Source: Solirubrobacteraceae bacterium
Lineage (GTDB): Bacteria > Actinomycetota > Thermoleophilia > Solirubrobacterales > Solirubrobacteraceae
Reading direction: 5' to 3'
Assembly: GCA_030447785.1 (NCBI GenBank)
Contig: JAUJOF010000004.1
Location: 208,741-272,740 of the forward strand
Length of the DNA: 64,000 nucleotides
The stretch's first letter is position 1. Each line of letters opens with the position of its first letter. The notes below the pieces were generated by a model. It was not told the origin of the DNA. It made no database searches and saw only the letters and a list, made by a program, of their open reading frames with translations. The position numbers and the translations under genes were made by a program. Of the stretch, positions 25,746 to 36,577 are shown piece after piece.

Positions 25746-26867
25746 CTATCGCGCGGCAGGCTCGACGAATCCGAGCTCCACGAGCCGGCGAGCCAGCGCC
25801 AGTCCCTCCGCGCGGTTCTCGCTGGGCAGGTCGGCCAGGACCGCGCCGAGCTGGCGTGTCCCGTCCAGGTCCCACAGCATCGCGAGCAGGTCGCCGGGCA
25901 CGACGGCCTGCACGCCGACCGTCGGGACGACTCGCAGCGTTGCCGGCCCGGGCTGCCACGCACCGGCGCGCCGGCGCGTCGTGTGCTCCACGCGCACGCC
26001 GTCGACGACCGCGAGCGCTGCTGCGCGCAGCGCGTCGTCGCCGCGACTGGCCAGGTCGGTGCCGCGCAGCAGGCGCTCCACGTGCACACCGGCGCGGGGT
26101 GTCGGCCTGGTCGAGGCCTCCAGGGTCTGAAGTCGCGCGCGACCATCGTCCTCGCGTCGGCGCAGGAGCAAGAAGGCGGCGCCGATGGCCTTGATGCCCC
26201 TCTCGCGGTACCACTCCAGCCACCGTGCGACGCGCGTGTCGTGGTCGGGCCCCGCGGGCACCCAGGTCTGGGCGTACTGGTCGGGGCGCATGGTCGCGTG
26301 GTGGACGACGAGCGCGTCGCAGCCGGGGGGGATCCAGTCGCGCAGCGGGGCGATCCAGTCGTCGGGCTCGTGGACCCAGTTGATGAGAAACTCCGCCAGC
26401 CCACCGGCCACCAGGTGCTCGGCGGCGGTGCGCACGACGCCCGCCGTGGCCTCCGAGCCGTCGCGAAACAGCAACTGGGTCTCGGGCGAGACGACGTAGG
26501 GCGGGTTGCAGGCGATGAGCTCGAAGCGCTGGCCGCGCACCGGGGAATACCAGTCGCCCTGGCGCCACTCGACGTTTCGGATGCCGCTCAGGTGGGCGGA
26601 GCGCCGCGCAAAGTCCAGCGCTCGAGGGTTGATGTCGCAGGCCACCACGTGCTGGGCGCGGCGCGCCATCGTAAGCGCCAGCACACCAGATCCCGTGCCC
26701 AGATCCAGCGCCGTGCGCACCGGCCGGGGCACGAGCAGGCCGGCGAGCGTCTGCGCGGCCGACGTGACGCCCTGCACCACGTCGGGACGCCGGCTGTCAT
26801 CGGGATCACAGACGAGCCTGAGCCCGTCGAACTCTTCGATCACGCCTGCGATGGTCGTCCCCGCCAT
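25746..26867 (-). CDS. Class I SAM-dependent methyltransferase (PrmC/HemK-like fold)
   Basis: From ATG 26867 the 373-residue protein has an N-terminal helical part, then motif I ALDLGTGSGVLAL, motif II VACDINPRAL and the catalytic NPPYVV near residue 120. NPPY marks methyltransferases that modify planar nitrogen atoms, such as protein Gln, adenine or guanine. A C-terminal 150-residue extension lacks recognised motifs. The long open frame that continues upstream of 26867 runs antisense through the next gene and is not coding. It is five bases downstream of the PaiB-like gene. Confidence 0.82.
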   Translation of the reverse strand: MAGTTIAGVIEEFDGLRLVCDPDDSRRPDVVQGVTSAAQTLAGLLVPRPVRTALDLGTGSGVLALTMARRAQHVVACDINPRALDFARRSAHLSGIRNVEWRQGDWYSPVRGQRFELIACNPPYVVSPETQLLFRDGSEATAGVVRTAAEHLVAGGLAEFLINWVHEPDDWIAPLRDWIPPGCDALVVHHATMRPDQYAQTWVPAGPDHDTRVARWLEWYRERGIKAIGAAFLLLRRREDDGRARLQTLEASTRPTPRAGVHVERLLRGTDLASRGDDALRAAALAVVDGVRVEHTTRRRAGAWQPGPATLRVVPTVGVQAVVPGDLLAMLWDLDGTRQLGAVLADLPSENRAEGLALARRLVELGFVEPAAR

Positions 26868-26872
26868 GGCGA

Positions 26873-27463
26873 TCAGGCAGCGAAGTGGCGCATGGCCGCG
26901 GCCAGCGGGGCGTTGGCGTACGGCCCGGGCGCGTCCAGGCCGGCGAGCACGCGCGCCTGTTCCTCCTCGGGCTTGTCCTGGGAGAGCTTTGCCTCCGCGT
27001 GCCAGGAGTCGGCTCGCAGGCGGAAGGCGACGACCCGGTCGGCCATCTCGCGCGCGGTCTGCCCCAGGCGCTCCAGCGACCACGGGTGCTCGACGGCGGC
27101 CTCGAAGTGGTCGACGGTGCGCTCCAGCACCCCCATCGCGTCCTCGAACAGCTCCGGCGCCCCCCGGACATGCAAGGTGACGTGGTTCCACGTCGGGATG
27201 GTCTCGCTCTCGTACCAGCTGGCCGACACGTAGCCGTGGGGCCCGTGGAAGATCACCAGCAGGGGCCCGTCGAGCGCCTCGGACACCGGATCGGCGCACG
27301 CGACGTGGCCGAGGATCGCCAGGTCCTCGGCTTCCTGATCGACCAGGCAGGGCATGTGCGTCGCGCGCAGGTCCGCGGTCACGATCGTGGCGAACGGGTG
27401 GGCGCGCACGATCGACCGCGCGCTCTCCACATCGCCAAGCTCGAAGGACTCGTCGATGTGCAC
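26873..27463 (-). CDS. PaiB-family FMN-binding negative transcriptional regulator
   Basis: The 196-residue protein starts with GTG and shows the PaiB pattern. HPFATIVTADLRATHMPCLV is followed by VIFHGPHGYVSASWYESETI, then PTWNHVTLHVRGAPELFEDA. The C-terminal helix contains KLSQDKPEEEQARVLAGLD, the conserved K-SQ-K signature. The split-barrel fold binds flavin. PaiB proteins are called negative regulators of sporulation/protease genes from Bacillus work, and the role here may differ. It forms a two-gene unit with the methyltransferase. Confidence 0.85.
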   Translation of the reverse strand: MHIDESFELGDVESARSIVRAHPFATIVTADLRATHMPCLVDQEAEDLAILGHVACADPVSEALDGPLLVIFHGPHGYVSASWYESETIPTWNHVTLHVRGAPELFEDAMGVLERTVDHFEAAVEHPWSLERLGQTAREMADRVVAFRLRADSWHAEAKLSQDKPEEEQARVLAGLDAPGPYANAPLAAAMRHFAA

Positions 27464-27638
27464 ACCGTCGCGCTACCCGCTGGGGAAGGCCTCCGAGCAG
27501 CACTCGCTTGCCCGAGTCTGGGCCGCCCCCGTATCCTCCGCCGCGCACCAGCCCGGTCGGGACGACGCGTTCGCAGGGCACAGCGTTCGACCGGCACGGT
27601 GACACGGACGTTCACCAGTTCCCGGAGGTACGGACACC

Positions 27639-28889
27639 ATGCGACGAATCGCACTCATGGCGGGGCTTGCCTGCTGCCTCGGGCTCCCGGCCTCGGCGCT
27701 CGCGCGTGAGCAGCTGCTGGGAGCGGGAGCCTGGCTGTATCACTCGGACCCCAGGGCCGTGCACCACCGAGGCATCACCTACACCGGCTGGATCACCACC
27801 AACGGCCACGTGCGGGTCGCCGCCATCGACCACGCCACGGGCCGCGTGGTCCGCAGGACGATCATGCGCGGCCTGGGAGCCGATGACCACCACTACCCGG
27901 TCTTCCACGTGCGATCCGACGGGCGCATCATGGCCTTCTACTCCACCCACAGCGGCAAGTACCTGCCCACGGACCGCCCCAGCCGGATGTACTACCGCAC
28001 CACCACGCGCCCCCGCGACATCCGCAGCTGGAGCCCGACCCGAACGATCCCGACCAACACGCCCGGGGGCTGGGGGCACACCTATCCCAACGCCGTCAGG
28101 GCCGCCGGGAAGCTGTGGCTGTTCTGGCGCGGAGGCAACTGGTGGCCGACGTTCGTCACCTCCACCGACGGCGGGCGCAGCTGGTCGCGCGCGCGCAACA
28201 TGATCGTCGGCCCGGTGGGCAACAAGCCCTACATCAAGTACGCGGGTCGTGGGAGGACGATCCACATGGCCTACACCAAGGACACGCCGGATGCAGCGCG
28301 GACCAGCCTGTACTACGCCCAGTGGCGCAACGGACGCCTGTATGGCGCGGGCGGGAGACGGCTCGGGAGGCGCCCGCTGCGCTACGACCGGGGAGAGCTG
28401 ATCTACGGCTATCGCAGAAGCCTGGGCCGTGGCTGGGTGTATGACATCGCCACCGACCGCGCCGGCCGGCCGGTGATCCTCTACATCACCGGCTACGACA
28501 GGCGCGAGCCCGTCTTCTGGTACGCGAAGTGGACCGGCTCGGAGTGGAAGAAGACACGCATCGTCTCGGCCGGCAGGCAAAGCCGCCAGCGCTACATCAC
28601 CGGCGGGGGCACGCTCGACCACGACGATCCCAGCACCGTCTATCTGTCGCGTGCCGTGGACGGCATCAGCCAGGTGGAGGTCTGGCACACCGAGGACGAC
28701 GGCCAGGCCTGGGCCTCAGGCGCGGTCACCTCCGGTTCGGTCCCCAGCTTCCGCCCGGTGTCCCCGCGCGGGCTCACCGACTCTCCCTTCGTCATCTACC
28801 TCAGCGGGCGCTACCGCGGCTGGCTGTCCTACCGGCAGGTCAGGGTCCGCCTCACCGACCAGGCGCCGTTCTACGCGCCCCTTCCCTGA
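27639..28889 (+). CDS. Secreted BNR-4 repeat protein
   Basis: The 416-residue protein has a typical Sec signal peptide: RR near the start, then hydrophobic IALMAGLACCLGLPASALA with an ALA-R cleavage site. The mature part contains DDHHYPVFHVRSDGRIMAFY, repeated STDGGRSWSRA-like Asp-box blades and GTLDHDDPSTVYLSRAVDGI, the pattern of BNR_4 beta-propellers related to sialidase and polysaccharide-lyase accessory proteins. Likely extracellular and carbohydrate-binding or hydrolysing. It overlaps the convergent DUF3159 gene by 19 bases. Confidence 0.8.
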   Translation: MRRIALMAGLACCLGLPASALAREQLLGAGAWLYHSDPRAVHHRGITYTGWITTNGHVRVAAIDHATGRVVRRTIMRGLGADDHHYPVFHVRSDGRIMAFYSTHSGKYLPTDRPSRMYYRTTTRPRDIRSWSPTRTIPTNTPGGWGHTYPNAVRAAGKLWLFWRGGNWWPTFVTSTDGGRSWSRARNMIVGPVGNKPYIKYAGRGRTIHMAYTKDTPDAARTSLYYAQWRNGRLYGAGGRRLGRRPLRYDRGELIYGYRRSLGRGWVYDIATDRAGRPVILYITGYDRREPVFWYAKWTGSEWKKTRIVSAGRQSRQRYITGGGTLDHDDPSTVYLSRAVDGISQVEVWHTEDDGQAWASGAVTSGSVPSFRPVSPRGLTDSPFVIYLSGRYRGWLSYRQVRVRLTDQAPFYAPLP

Positions 28890-29566
28890 GCGCCGGATTC
28901 CGTCGGGCGCAGCAGCAGCCACGACAGCCAGATGACCAGCGCGAACAGCGGGACGCCCATGGCCACGCGGGCGGTACCCAGCGCCACCAGGGAGCCCGAG
29001 AGGTAGAGCGGCAGCTGCACCGCCACGCGCGCCAGGAACAGGCCGACCCAGATCCAGGTCGCGCGCGCGTAGGCGCGCCGGCGCACGGGGTCACGTCGCC
29101 AGTCCATGCCTGAGCCGGAGATGCCGGCGACGATCAGCCCCAGCAGGGGCCAGCGCACCGCGATGGAGATCACGTACGCCCCCGCGTAGGCGAGGTTGAG
29201 CAGCAGTCCGGGCAGGAAGAAGTCCTCCGCGCGCCCCGTGCGGGAGGCGATGTAGCCGGCGATGGCCACACCGAGCACGCCGGACAGCGCGTAGAGCGGG
29301 GTCTGACGGCGCACGACGCGAGCCAGCGTGAGCACGGCGGCGATGCTCACCGCGACGATCGCCGCGAGCGTGATGTCTCTCCCCGTGGCCGTGACCACGA
29401 CGACGAAGGCCACCGCCGGGAGGGCCGATTCCGCGATGCCCAGCGGCCCGCCCAGCGCGTTGCCAAAGGCCGCGCCCAGCGGGGCGCTGCCGGTCTTCGC
29501 GGCGGTCTCGTCCTCGTCGGGCCCGGTCGGCTCGTCCCCCGCACGAGGGGCGGTCGGCGTGCTCAC
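28871..29566 (-). CDS. DUF3159 integral membrane protein
   Basis: A GTG at 29566 gives VSTPTAPRAGDEPTGPDEDE, an acidic cytosolic tail followed by six predicted membrane segments (231 residues in all). SAPLGAAFGNALGGPLGIAE and the GSGMDWRRDPVRRRAYARAT loop are typical of DUF3159. Function unknown. The upstream extension to 29662 lacks hydrophobic or conserved content and was rejected. The 3' end overlaps the BNR gene. Confidence 0.85.
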   Translation of the reverse strand: MSTPTAPRAGDEPTGPDEDETAAKTGSAPLGAAFGNALGGPLGIAESALPAVAFVVVVTATGRDITLAAIVAVSIAAVLTLARVVRRQTPLYALSGVLGVAIAGYIASRTGRAEDFFLPGLLLNLAYAGAYVISIAVRWPLLGLIVAGISGSGMDWRRDPVRRRAYARATWIWVGLFLARVAVQLPLYLSGSLVALGTARVAMGVPLFALVIWLSWLLLRPTESGAQGRGA

Positions 29567-29682
29567 GCCGACATCGTGGCGCACACGGGGCGCGGACCTC
29601 CCCAGACGGTGATCCGGACGCGCGCGAACGGGTAGCCCCGTGCTGTCAGCTTCAGATCGCAAGCGCCGGAAGGAACCCGCAG

Positions 29683-30516
29683 ATGGACATGAAGACGAAG
29701 GTCATCCAGCAGCTCGAGGAGATCCTCACCCTCGAGCTCGCCCTCACCCAGACGCTGGCCGCCCACATCGCGATGACGCCGCGGGGCGATCATCGCGACG
29801 GCCTCGAGCGCCACCTGGGCGAGACCCGTCGCCAGGCCGAGCGCATCCGCTCGCGACTGCGCGCCCTGGGCGCCAGGCGCAACCCGCTCGCGCTGGCCTA
29901 CGGCGCCGCGCAGACCGTCGCCGGACAGACCGTCGCGGCGGCCAAGGCACCCCTCGACGCCCTGCGCGGCACCAGCGGCGCGGAGAAGCTGCTCAAGAAC
30001 ACCAAGGACGAGATCTCCAGCGAGGCGCTGGAGATCGCCTCCTACGACGGCTTGGAGGCGCTGGCCCGCGAGGCCGAGGACGAGCCCACCGCACGCCTGG
30101 CCCGCGATCACCGCGACCAGGAGGAGCGCATGATGCGCGAGCTGCGCGCGCTGATCCCGCAGCTCACCGCCGCGGTCATCGCCGAGGACGTGCGTGGGGA
30201 GCGGGTGATCGACGCCTCCACGACCGGCGCGGCCGACGCGGCCGGCATGGTGGGCGGGCGCGCGGTCGAAGCGGTGCGCTCGATTCCCGGCAGCGCCACC
30301 GTCGAGGGCGAGGCGCGCGGCGCGGTGGCCGACGCGGGCGATCTGCCGATCGCCCGCTACGACGAGTTGACGGTCAAGCAGCTGCTGCCGAAGGTCGACA
30401 AGCTCAGCCAGGAGAAGCTCGCGGAGGTCGACGCCTACGAGCGCCGCCACCGCGGTCGCAAGCAGGTCCTGCAGCGCATCCAGCGCCGCCGCGAGCCCGC
30501 GGCGACCAGCCGCTGA
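29683..30516 (+). CDS. DUF892/YciF-like ferritin-fold protein
   Basis: The 277-residue protein is mostly helical. An N-terminal helix pair (KVIQQLEEILTLELALTQTL) and a second block (EIASYDGLEALAREAEDEPT, then ARLARDHRDQEERMMREL) carry the Glu/Asp/His residues of a YciF-like diiron helical bundle. The last 50 residues, IARYDELTVKQLLPKVDKLS, then a basic tail, form a separate Lys/Arg-rich motif that often accompanies this family in actinobacteria. YciF proteins are stress-induced; the chemistry is unproven. Confidence 0.75.
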   Translation: MDMKTKVIQQLEEILTLELALTQTLAAHIAMTPRGDHRDGLERHLGETRRQAERIRSRLRALGARRNPLALAYGAAQTVAGQTVAAAKAPLDALRGTSGAEKLLKNTKDEISSEALEIASYDGLEALAREAEDEPTARLARDHRDQEERMMRELRALIPQLTAAVIAEDVRGERVIDASTTGAADAAGMVGGRAVEAVRSIPGSATVEGEARGAVADAGDLPIARYDELTVKQLLPKVDKLSQEKLAEVDAYERRHRGRKQVLQRIQRRREPAATSR

Positions 30517-30526
30517 GCGCCAGCGC

Positions 30527-30991
30527 TCACCATCCCCGCGTGCCCGGGCCGCCCTTGAAGGGCCCGCGCACGTCGGGGGTGATCCACCCGCCGTAGAAGT
30601 CGCCCTCCTGGGCGGCGACGCGCTCGTCGCCCAGCCAGCAGGCCCCCATGCGCGAGGGATAGAAGCAGACATGGTCGCGCAGGGCCGCGTAGCGCTTCAC
30701 GGGGGCGCGGTAGGTCCACGCCGCGCGCTCCTCGTGGCGTCCGCCGGCGCCCACGTCGAGATAGGTCGCCTGTCCCTTCCACTCGCACAGCGAGCGCCCG
30801 CGACCGGGAGACAAGACGCCTGCCCTTACGTCGCCGGCGGGCACGTAGATGGTCGGTGGATGGCTGGTCTCCAGCACCCGCAGCGCGGCGGTGGAGTCGA
30901 CGATCGTCACCCCGCCCAGCTCGATACGCACGCGCCGACGCTCGGGCTCCAGCGCCGGGGGGCGCGGATAGTCCCACACGGACTCGCTCAC
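30527..30991 (-). CDS. DUF427 domain protein
   Basis: The GTG at 30991 starts VSESVWDYPRPPALEPERRR, where DUF427 proteins usually begin. The 154-residue protein contains the family core: SRSLCEWKGQATYLDV is the typical C-x-W/Y-K-G-x-A-x-Y/W motif, followed by CFYPSRM. The fold is a small beta-barrel; some relatives act as nucleotidyltransferase-like or isochorismatase-linked proteins, and biochemical function is not established. The longer upstream frame is antisense noise over rpsR. A second, longer DUF427 gene is at 52214. Confidence 0.85.
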   Translation of the reverse strand: MSESVWDYPRPPALEPERRRVRIELGGVTIVDSTAALRVLETSHPPTIYVPAGDVRAGVLSPGRGRSLCEWKGQATYLDVGAGGRHEERAAWTYRAPVKRYAALRDHVCFYPSRMGACWLGDERVAAQEGDFYGGWITPDVRGPFKGGPGTRGW

Positions 30992-31088
30992 CGGGAGAAG
31001 GTATCGACCTGGAGGTCCCGCCCTCGCGGTGCCAGCGTGCCGCGCGGCCGGGCGGGCCGGCGGGCGAACCGCTAGGCTGATCGGCCGC

Positions 31089-31400
31089 ATGGCACGTCCC
31101 CGCACCACCGCCAAGCGCAAGTCGACCCGCCTCACGGGCGGCAAGCGACCCAAGCGCCGCCAGCTCAAGCCCGAGGACGAGGCGCGCATCATCTACCGCG
31201 ACCCCGAGTTCCTCGGCCAGTTCCTCTCCCCGCGGGGCAAGATCCGCGCCCGCCGCCAGACCGGCCTCAGCCGCCGCCAGCAGGCGCGGCTGGCCCGCGA
31301 GGTCAAGCGCGCGCGCGAGGTGGCGCTGCTGCCCTACGTGGGCGAGGAGCGCCGCGGCGAGGACGACCGCCCGCGGCGGCGTCGCGACGACGACCGCTGA
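31089..31400 (+). CDS. rpsR: Ribosomal protein bS18 paralogue lacking zinc Cys
   Basis: The 103-residue protein matches bS18 in its core: [20 protein letters not shown], then [20 protein letters not shown] and REVALLPYV. bS18 binds bS6 and 16S rRNA on the small-subunit platform. It has long basic N- and C-terminal tails and contains no cysteine, so it is the zinc-independent type. It stands alone rather than in the rpsF-ssb-rpsR-rplI operon. By analogy with other actinobacteria it may be an alternative copy expressed under zinc limitation, but no Zur site was recognised here. Confidence 0.85.
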   Translation: MARPRTTAKRKSTRLTGGKRPKRRQLKPEDEARIIYRDPEFLGQFLSPRGKIRARRQTGLSRRQQARLAREVKRAREVALLPYVGEERRGEDDRPRRRRDDDR

Positions 31401-31528
31401 GCGCGGGCGGCGTCGCGCGTCGAGGGCCTCGAACTGGCAGACGGCTCGCTCGTCGCGCTTGCCGGGCGGCTCGTCACCCTCCATGTCGCCGCCGACGCAC
31501 CCCCGACCTGCCTCCGAAGACCTCTGAG

Positions 31529-34352
<2,824 letters not shown>

Positions 34353-34395
34353 CGGCGGCCGGGGGAGGCGGGAGCCGCCGCCTCCTAGGCCGCCG
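34353..34395. terminator. Nested hairpin between convergent genes
   Basis: An outer stem CGGCGGCC/GGCCGCCG (34353-34360 with 34388-34395) encloses an inner stem GGAGGCGG/CCGCCTCC (34364-34371 with 34378-34385). It starts right after the acnA stop and overlaps the stop of the convergent response-regulator gene. There is no T run, so termination is inferred from position and stability. Confidence 0.6.
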
Positions 34396-34954
34396 GGATC
34401 TCCACGCGCAGGCGCTCGATCATCCCGTCGACGCGCTGGGAGAAGCCCCGCCCGTCGAGGCGCAGCGTGCTGGCCGCTTCGGCCGGCGGCGTGCCCTCGA
34501 GCAGCATGCCCAGGATCGGCATGTCCCGCTCGTCCAGCGCCCTGGCGGCCTGCTGGCGGTGCTCGGCGCCGACCGGCGGGAGGACCTTGTCCCCGCGGGC
34601 CACGGAGCGGATCGCCTCGTAGAGCTCCTGGGCGGGCGCGCCCTTGTGCACGAGCCCGTCGGCCCCGGCCAGCACGGCGGGGATGGCCAGCGAGCCGTCG
34701 GCGTAGGCCGAGTACAGCAGCACGGCCGGGGCGGGGACCATGCGCTTCAGCCGCCGGCACACCTGTAGGCCGTCCTCGCCGGGCAGGTGGTAGTCCAGCA
34801 CGACCAGGTCGGGGCGCGTGCGCGCGAGGAGCGGCTCGAGCTCGGCCGCGTCGCTGGCGGCCCCGAGGGGCACGAGCCCCGGCTCGGCGCGCAGAACGGC
34901 CGACAGGCCGGCCCGCAGGGCGGGGTGGTCGTCGACGATCACCAGGCGGATCAT
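34385..34954 (-). CDS. NarL/FixJ-type response regulator
   Basis: The 189-residue protein starts MIRLVIVDDHPALRAGLSAV. It has the acidic pocket VDDH, the phosphoacceptor Asp in DLVVLDYHLPGEDG (near residue 54) and the Lys in LVHKGAPAQELYEAI. The C-terminal part (LDERDMPILGMLLEGTPPAE, then AASTLRLD) resembles a degenerate LuxR helix-turn-helix with a short final helix, so DNA binding is probable but not certain. It lies 16 bases after the sensor-kinase gene in a four-gene operon. Confidence 0.85.
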   Translation of the reverse strand: MIRLVIVDDHPALRAGLSAVLRAEPGLVPLGAASDAAELEPLLARTRPDLVVLDYHLPGEDGLQVCRRLKRMVPAPAVLLYSAYADGSLAIPAVLAGADGLVHKGAPAQELYEAIRSVARGDKVLPPVGAEHRQQAARALDERDMPILGMLLEGTPPAEAASTLRLDGRGFSQRVDGMIERLRVEIPAA

Positions 34955-34970
34955 GCGGTGGACGCTCCTC

Positions 34971-36104
34971 TCACGCTTCCTGCAGGGCGCGGGCGAGGGG
35001 CACCTCGAGGGCGACCACCGTGCCCCCGCTCTCGCCGGCGGCCACATCCAGCCGGCCGCCGATGGTGGCGGCGCGCTCGCGCATGGAGCGCAGCCCGTTG
35101 GAGCCCGGTCGCAGCTCGTCGGGCAGTCCCTGGCCGTCGTCGCGGACGATGATGCGCAGCGTATCGGGGTCTCCGTCCAGCCTGACCTCGATGTGCCGCG
35201 CGCCCGCGTGGCGCACGGCGTTGGTCAGCGCCTCGCCGGCGATCCGCGTGGCGTGGGCGGCCACCAGGGGTGGCAGCGCCGGCGCCTTGCCGTTCACGTC
35301 GATCCGCGCGCGCGTGGCGCCCGCCAGCTCCTGCGCGCGGTGGGCGACGATCTGCTCCAGCGGGCGGCCATCCAGAGGCTCGCGCAGCTCGGCCACGCTG
35401 GTGGCCATGTCGCCGGTGGCCGCGCTGAGCTGGTCGAGTGCCTGGTCGAGCAGAGGGCCCTCGCGCTGGCCGACGCGGTCGCGCACCATGGTCAGCACGA
35501 GGTGGGCGGCGTGCACGCGTTGCTTGGCCGAGTCGTGCAGCTCCCACGCGATGCGCTGGCGCTCGGTCTGCACGGCCAGGCGCTCGGAGCGCTCGCGCTC
35601 CTCGCCCAGGCGGTCGAGCAGGCGCTGGGCGTAGGCCAGCGCGACGGCCACCAGCCAGGGAGTGAGCAGCCGCGTGGTCACCGTCTCCAGGCGCACCGCG
35701 CTCTCGATCGTGTTGGCCTCAAGCGTGGTGAGGACGCCCACAACGAAGTAGACGAGGCTGAAGGCCCCTCCCCAGACGATCGCGCGGCGGAAGGGCAGCG
35801 TGGTGGCCGGCAGCACGAGCGCGGTGACGGCCAGCAGATAGAAGGGCGAGCGCCACGTCTCCGAGGCGATGATGAGGGCGAACCCGCCCAGCGCGTCGGC
35901 GACCCAGGCCGCCTTGGAGCGCTGCAGAGGCTCCACCTTGGCGAACGCGACGCAGCTGACCGCGGCGTAGGCCAAGCAGGCGCCGATCAGCGCCACTTCG
36001 CGCGCGCTCACCGCGGTCACGCCCACCAGCACGCTGCCCACCAGCGCGGCCACCACGCGGGTGAGCAGAAACAGCTCCAGCCACCGGTTGGAGTCGCCTC
36101 TCAC
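34971..36104 (-). CDS. NarL-family sensor histidine kinase
   Basis: The 377-residue membrane kinase has five or six N-terminal membrane segments (residues about 10-170), then a HisKA_3 dimerisation helix whose ERQRIAWELHDSAKQRVHAA contains the phosphoaccepting His. A HATPase domain follows with the N box EALTNAVRHAGA and the G1 box RDDGQGLPDE. There is no large periplasmic loop, so the stimulus may be membrane-borne. It overlaps the CBS gene by four bases and pairs with the downstream regulator. Confidence 0.9.
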   Translation of the reverse strand: MRGDSNRWLELFLLTRVVAALVGSVLVGVTAVSAREVALIGACLAYAAVSCVAFAKVEPLQRSKAAWVADALGGFALIIASETWRSPFYLLAVTALVLPATTLPFRRAIVWGGAFSLVYFVVGVLTTLEANTIESAVRLETVTTRLLTPWLVAVALAYAQRLLDRLGEERERSERLAVQTERQRIAWELHDSAKQRVHAAHLVLTMVRDRVGQREGPLLDQALDQLSAATGDMATSVAELREPLDGRPLEQIVAHRAQELAGATRARIDVNGKAPALPPLVAAHATRIAGEALTNAVRHAGARHIEVRLDGDPDTLRIIVRDDGQGLPDELRPGSNGLRSMRERAATIGGRLDVAAGESGGTVVALEVPLARALQEA

Positions 36105-36574
36105 TCGCCGTCGCCCACCGCGATGAAGCGCTCGGCCAGTGCCGCGAAGAAGTCCCCGCGCGTGATGATCCCCTGCACGCGCCCGCCGTGGGCGACCGGC
36201 ACGATCAGCACCCGGTGGTGCAGGAAGATCTCGGCGACCTGCGCGTCGGACCAGTCCTCGTCGACGTCGACGTGCTCGCGGTTCATGTGGCGCTCCACGG
36301 GCTCCATCCCGCTCGAGCCGCGCTTCTCCAGCTCGGCCTCCAGCGAGCGGGGGACGAAGCCGGCGTAGCGCAGCTCGCTCAGGTAGCCGGGGAACAGAGC
36401 GGTGAGGAACTCGCGCTCGCCGAAGATGCCCACGAGGCGGTCGTGGTCGTCGACCACCGGCAGGGCGGGCACGCCGGCGTCACGCAGGGCCGCGACCGCC
36501 TCGCGCACCGTCGTGGCGGTGCGCAGCAGCGCGACGCGGCGGACGAGGTCGTGGCTGAGCGAGCGCGGCGACAT
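36101..36574 (-). CDS. CBS-domain-pair protein
   Basis: The 157-residue protein consists of two CBS motifs forming one Bateman module. The first is ATTVREAVAALRDAGVPALP with VVDDHDRLVGIFGEREFL. The second is DWSDAQVAEIFLHHRVLIVP with GRVQGIITRGDFFAALAE. Such modules bind adenosine nucleotides and regulate partners. Lying three bases after an ion-transporter gene and overlapping a kinase gene, it could gate the transporter or report to the kinase (inference). Confidence 0.88.
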   Translation of the reverse strand: MSPRSLSHDLVRRVALLRTATTVREAVAALRDAGVPALPVVDDHDRLVGIFGEREFLTALFPGYLSELRYAGFVPRSLEAELEKRGSSGMEPVERHMNREHVDVDEDWSDAQVAEIFLHHRVLIVPVAHGGRVQGIITRGDFFAALAERFIAVGDGE

Positions 36575-36577
36575 GGC

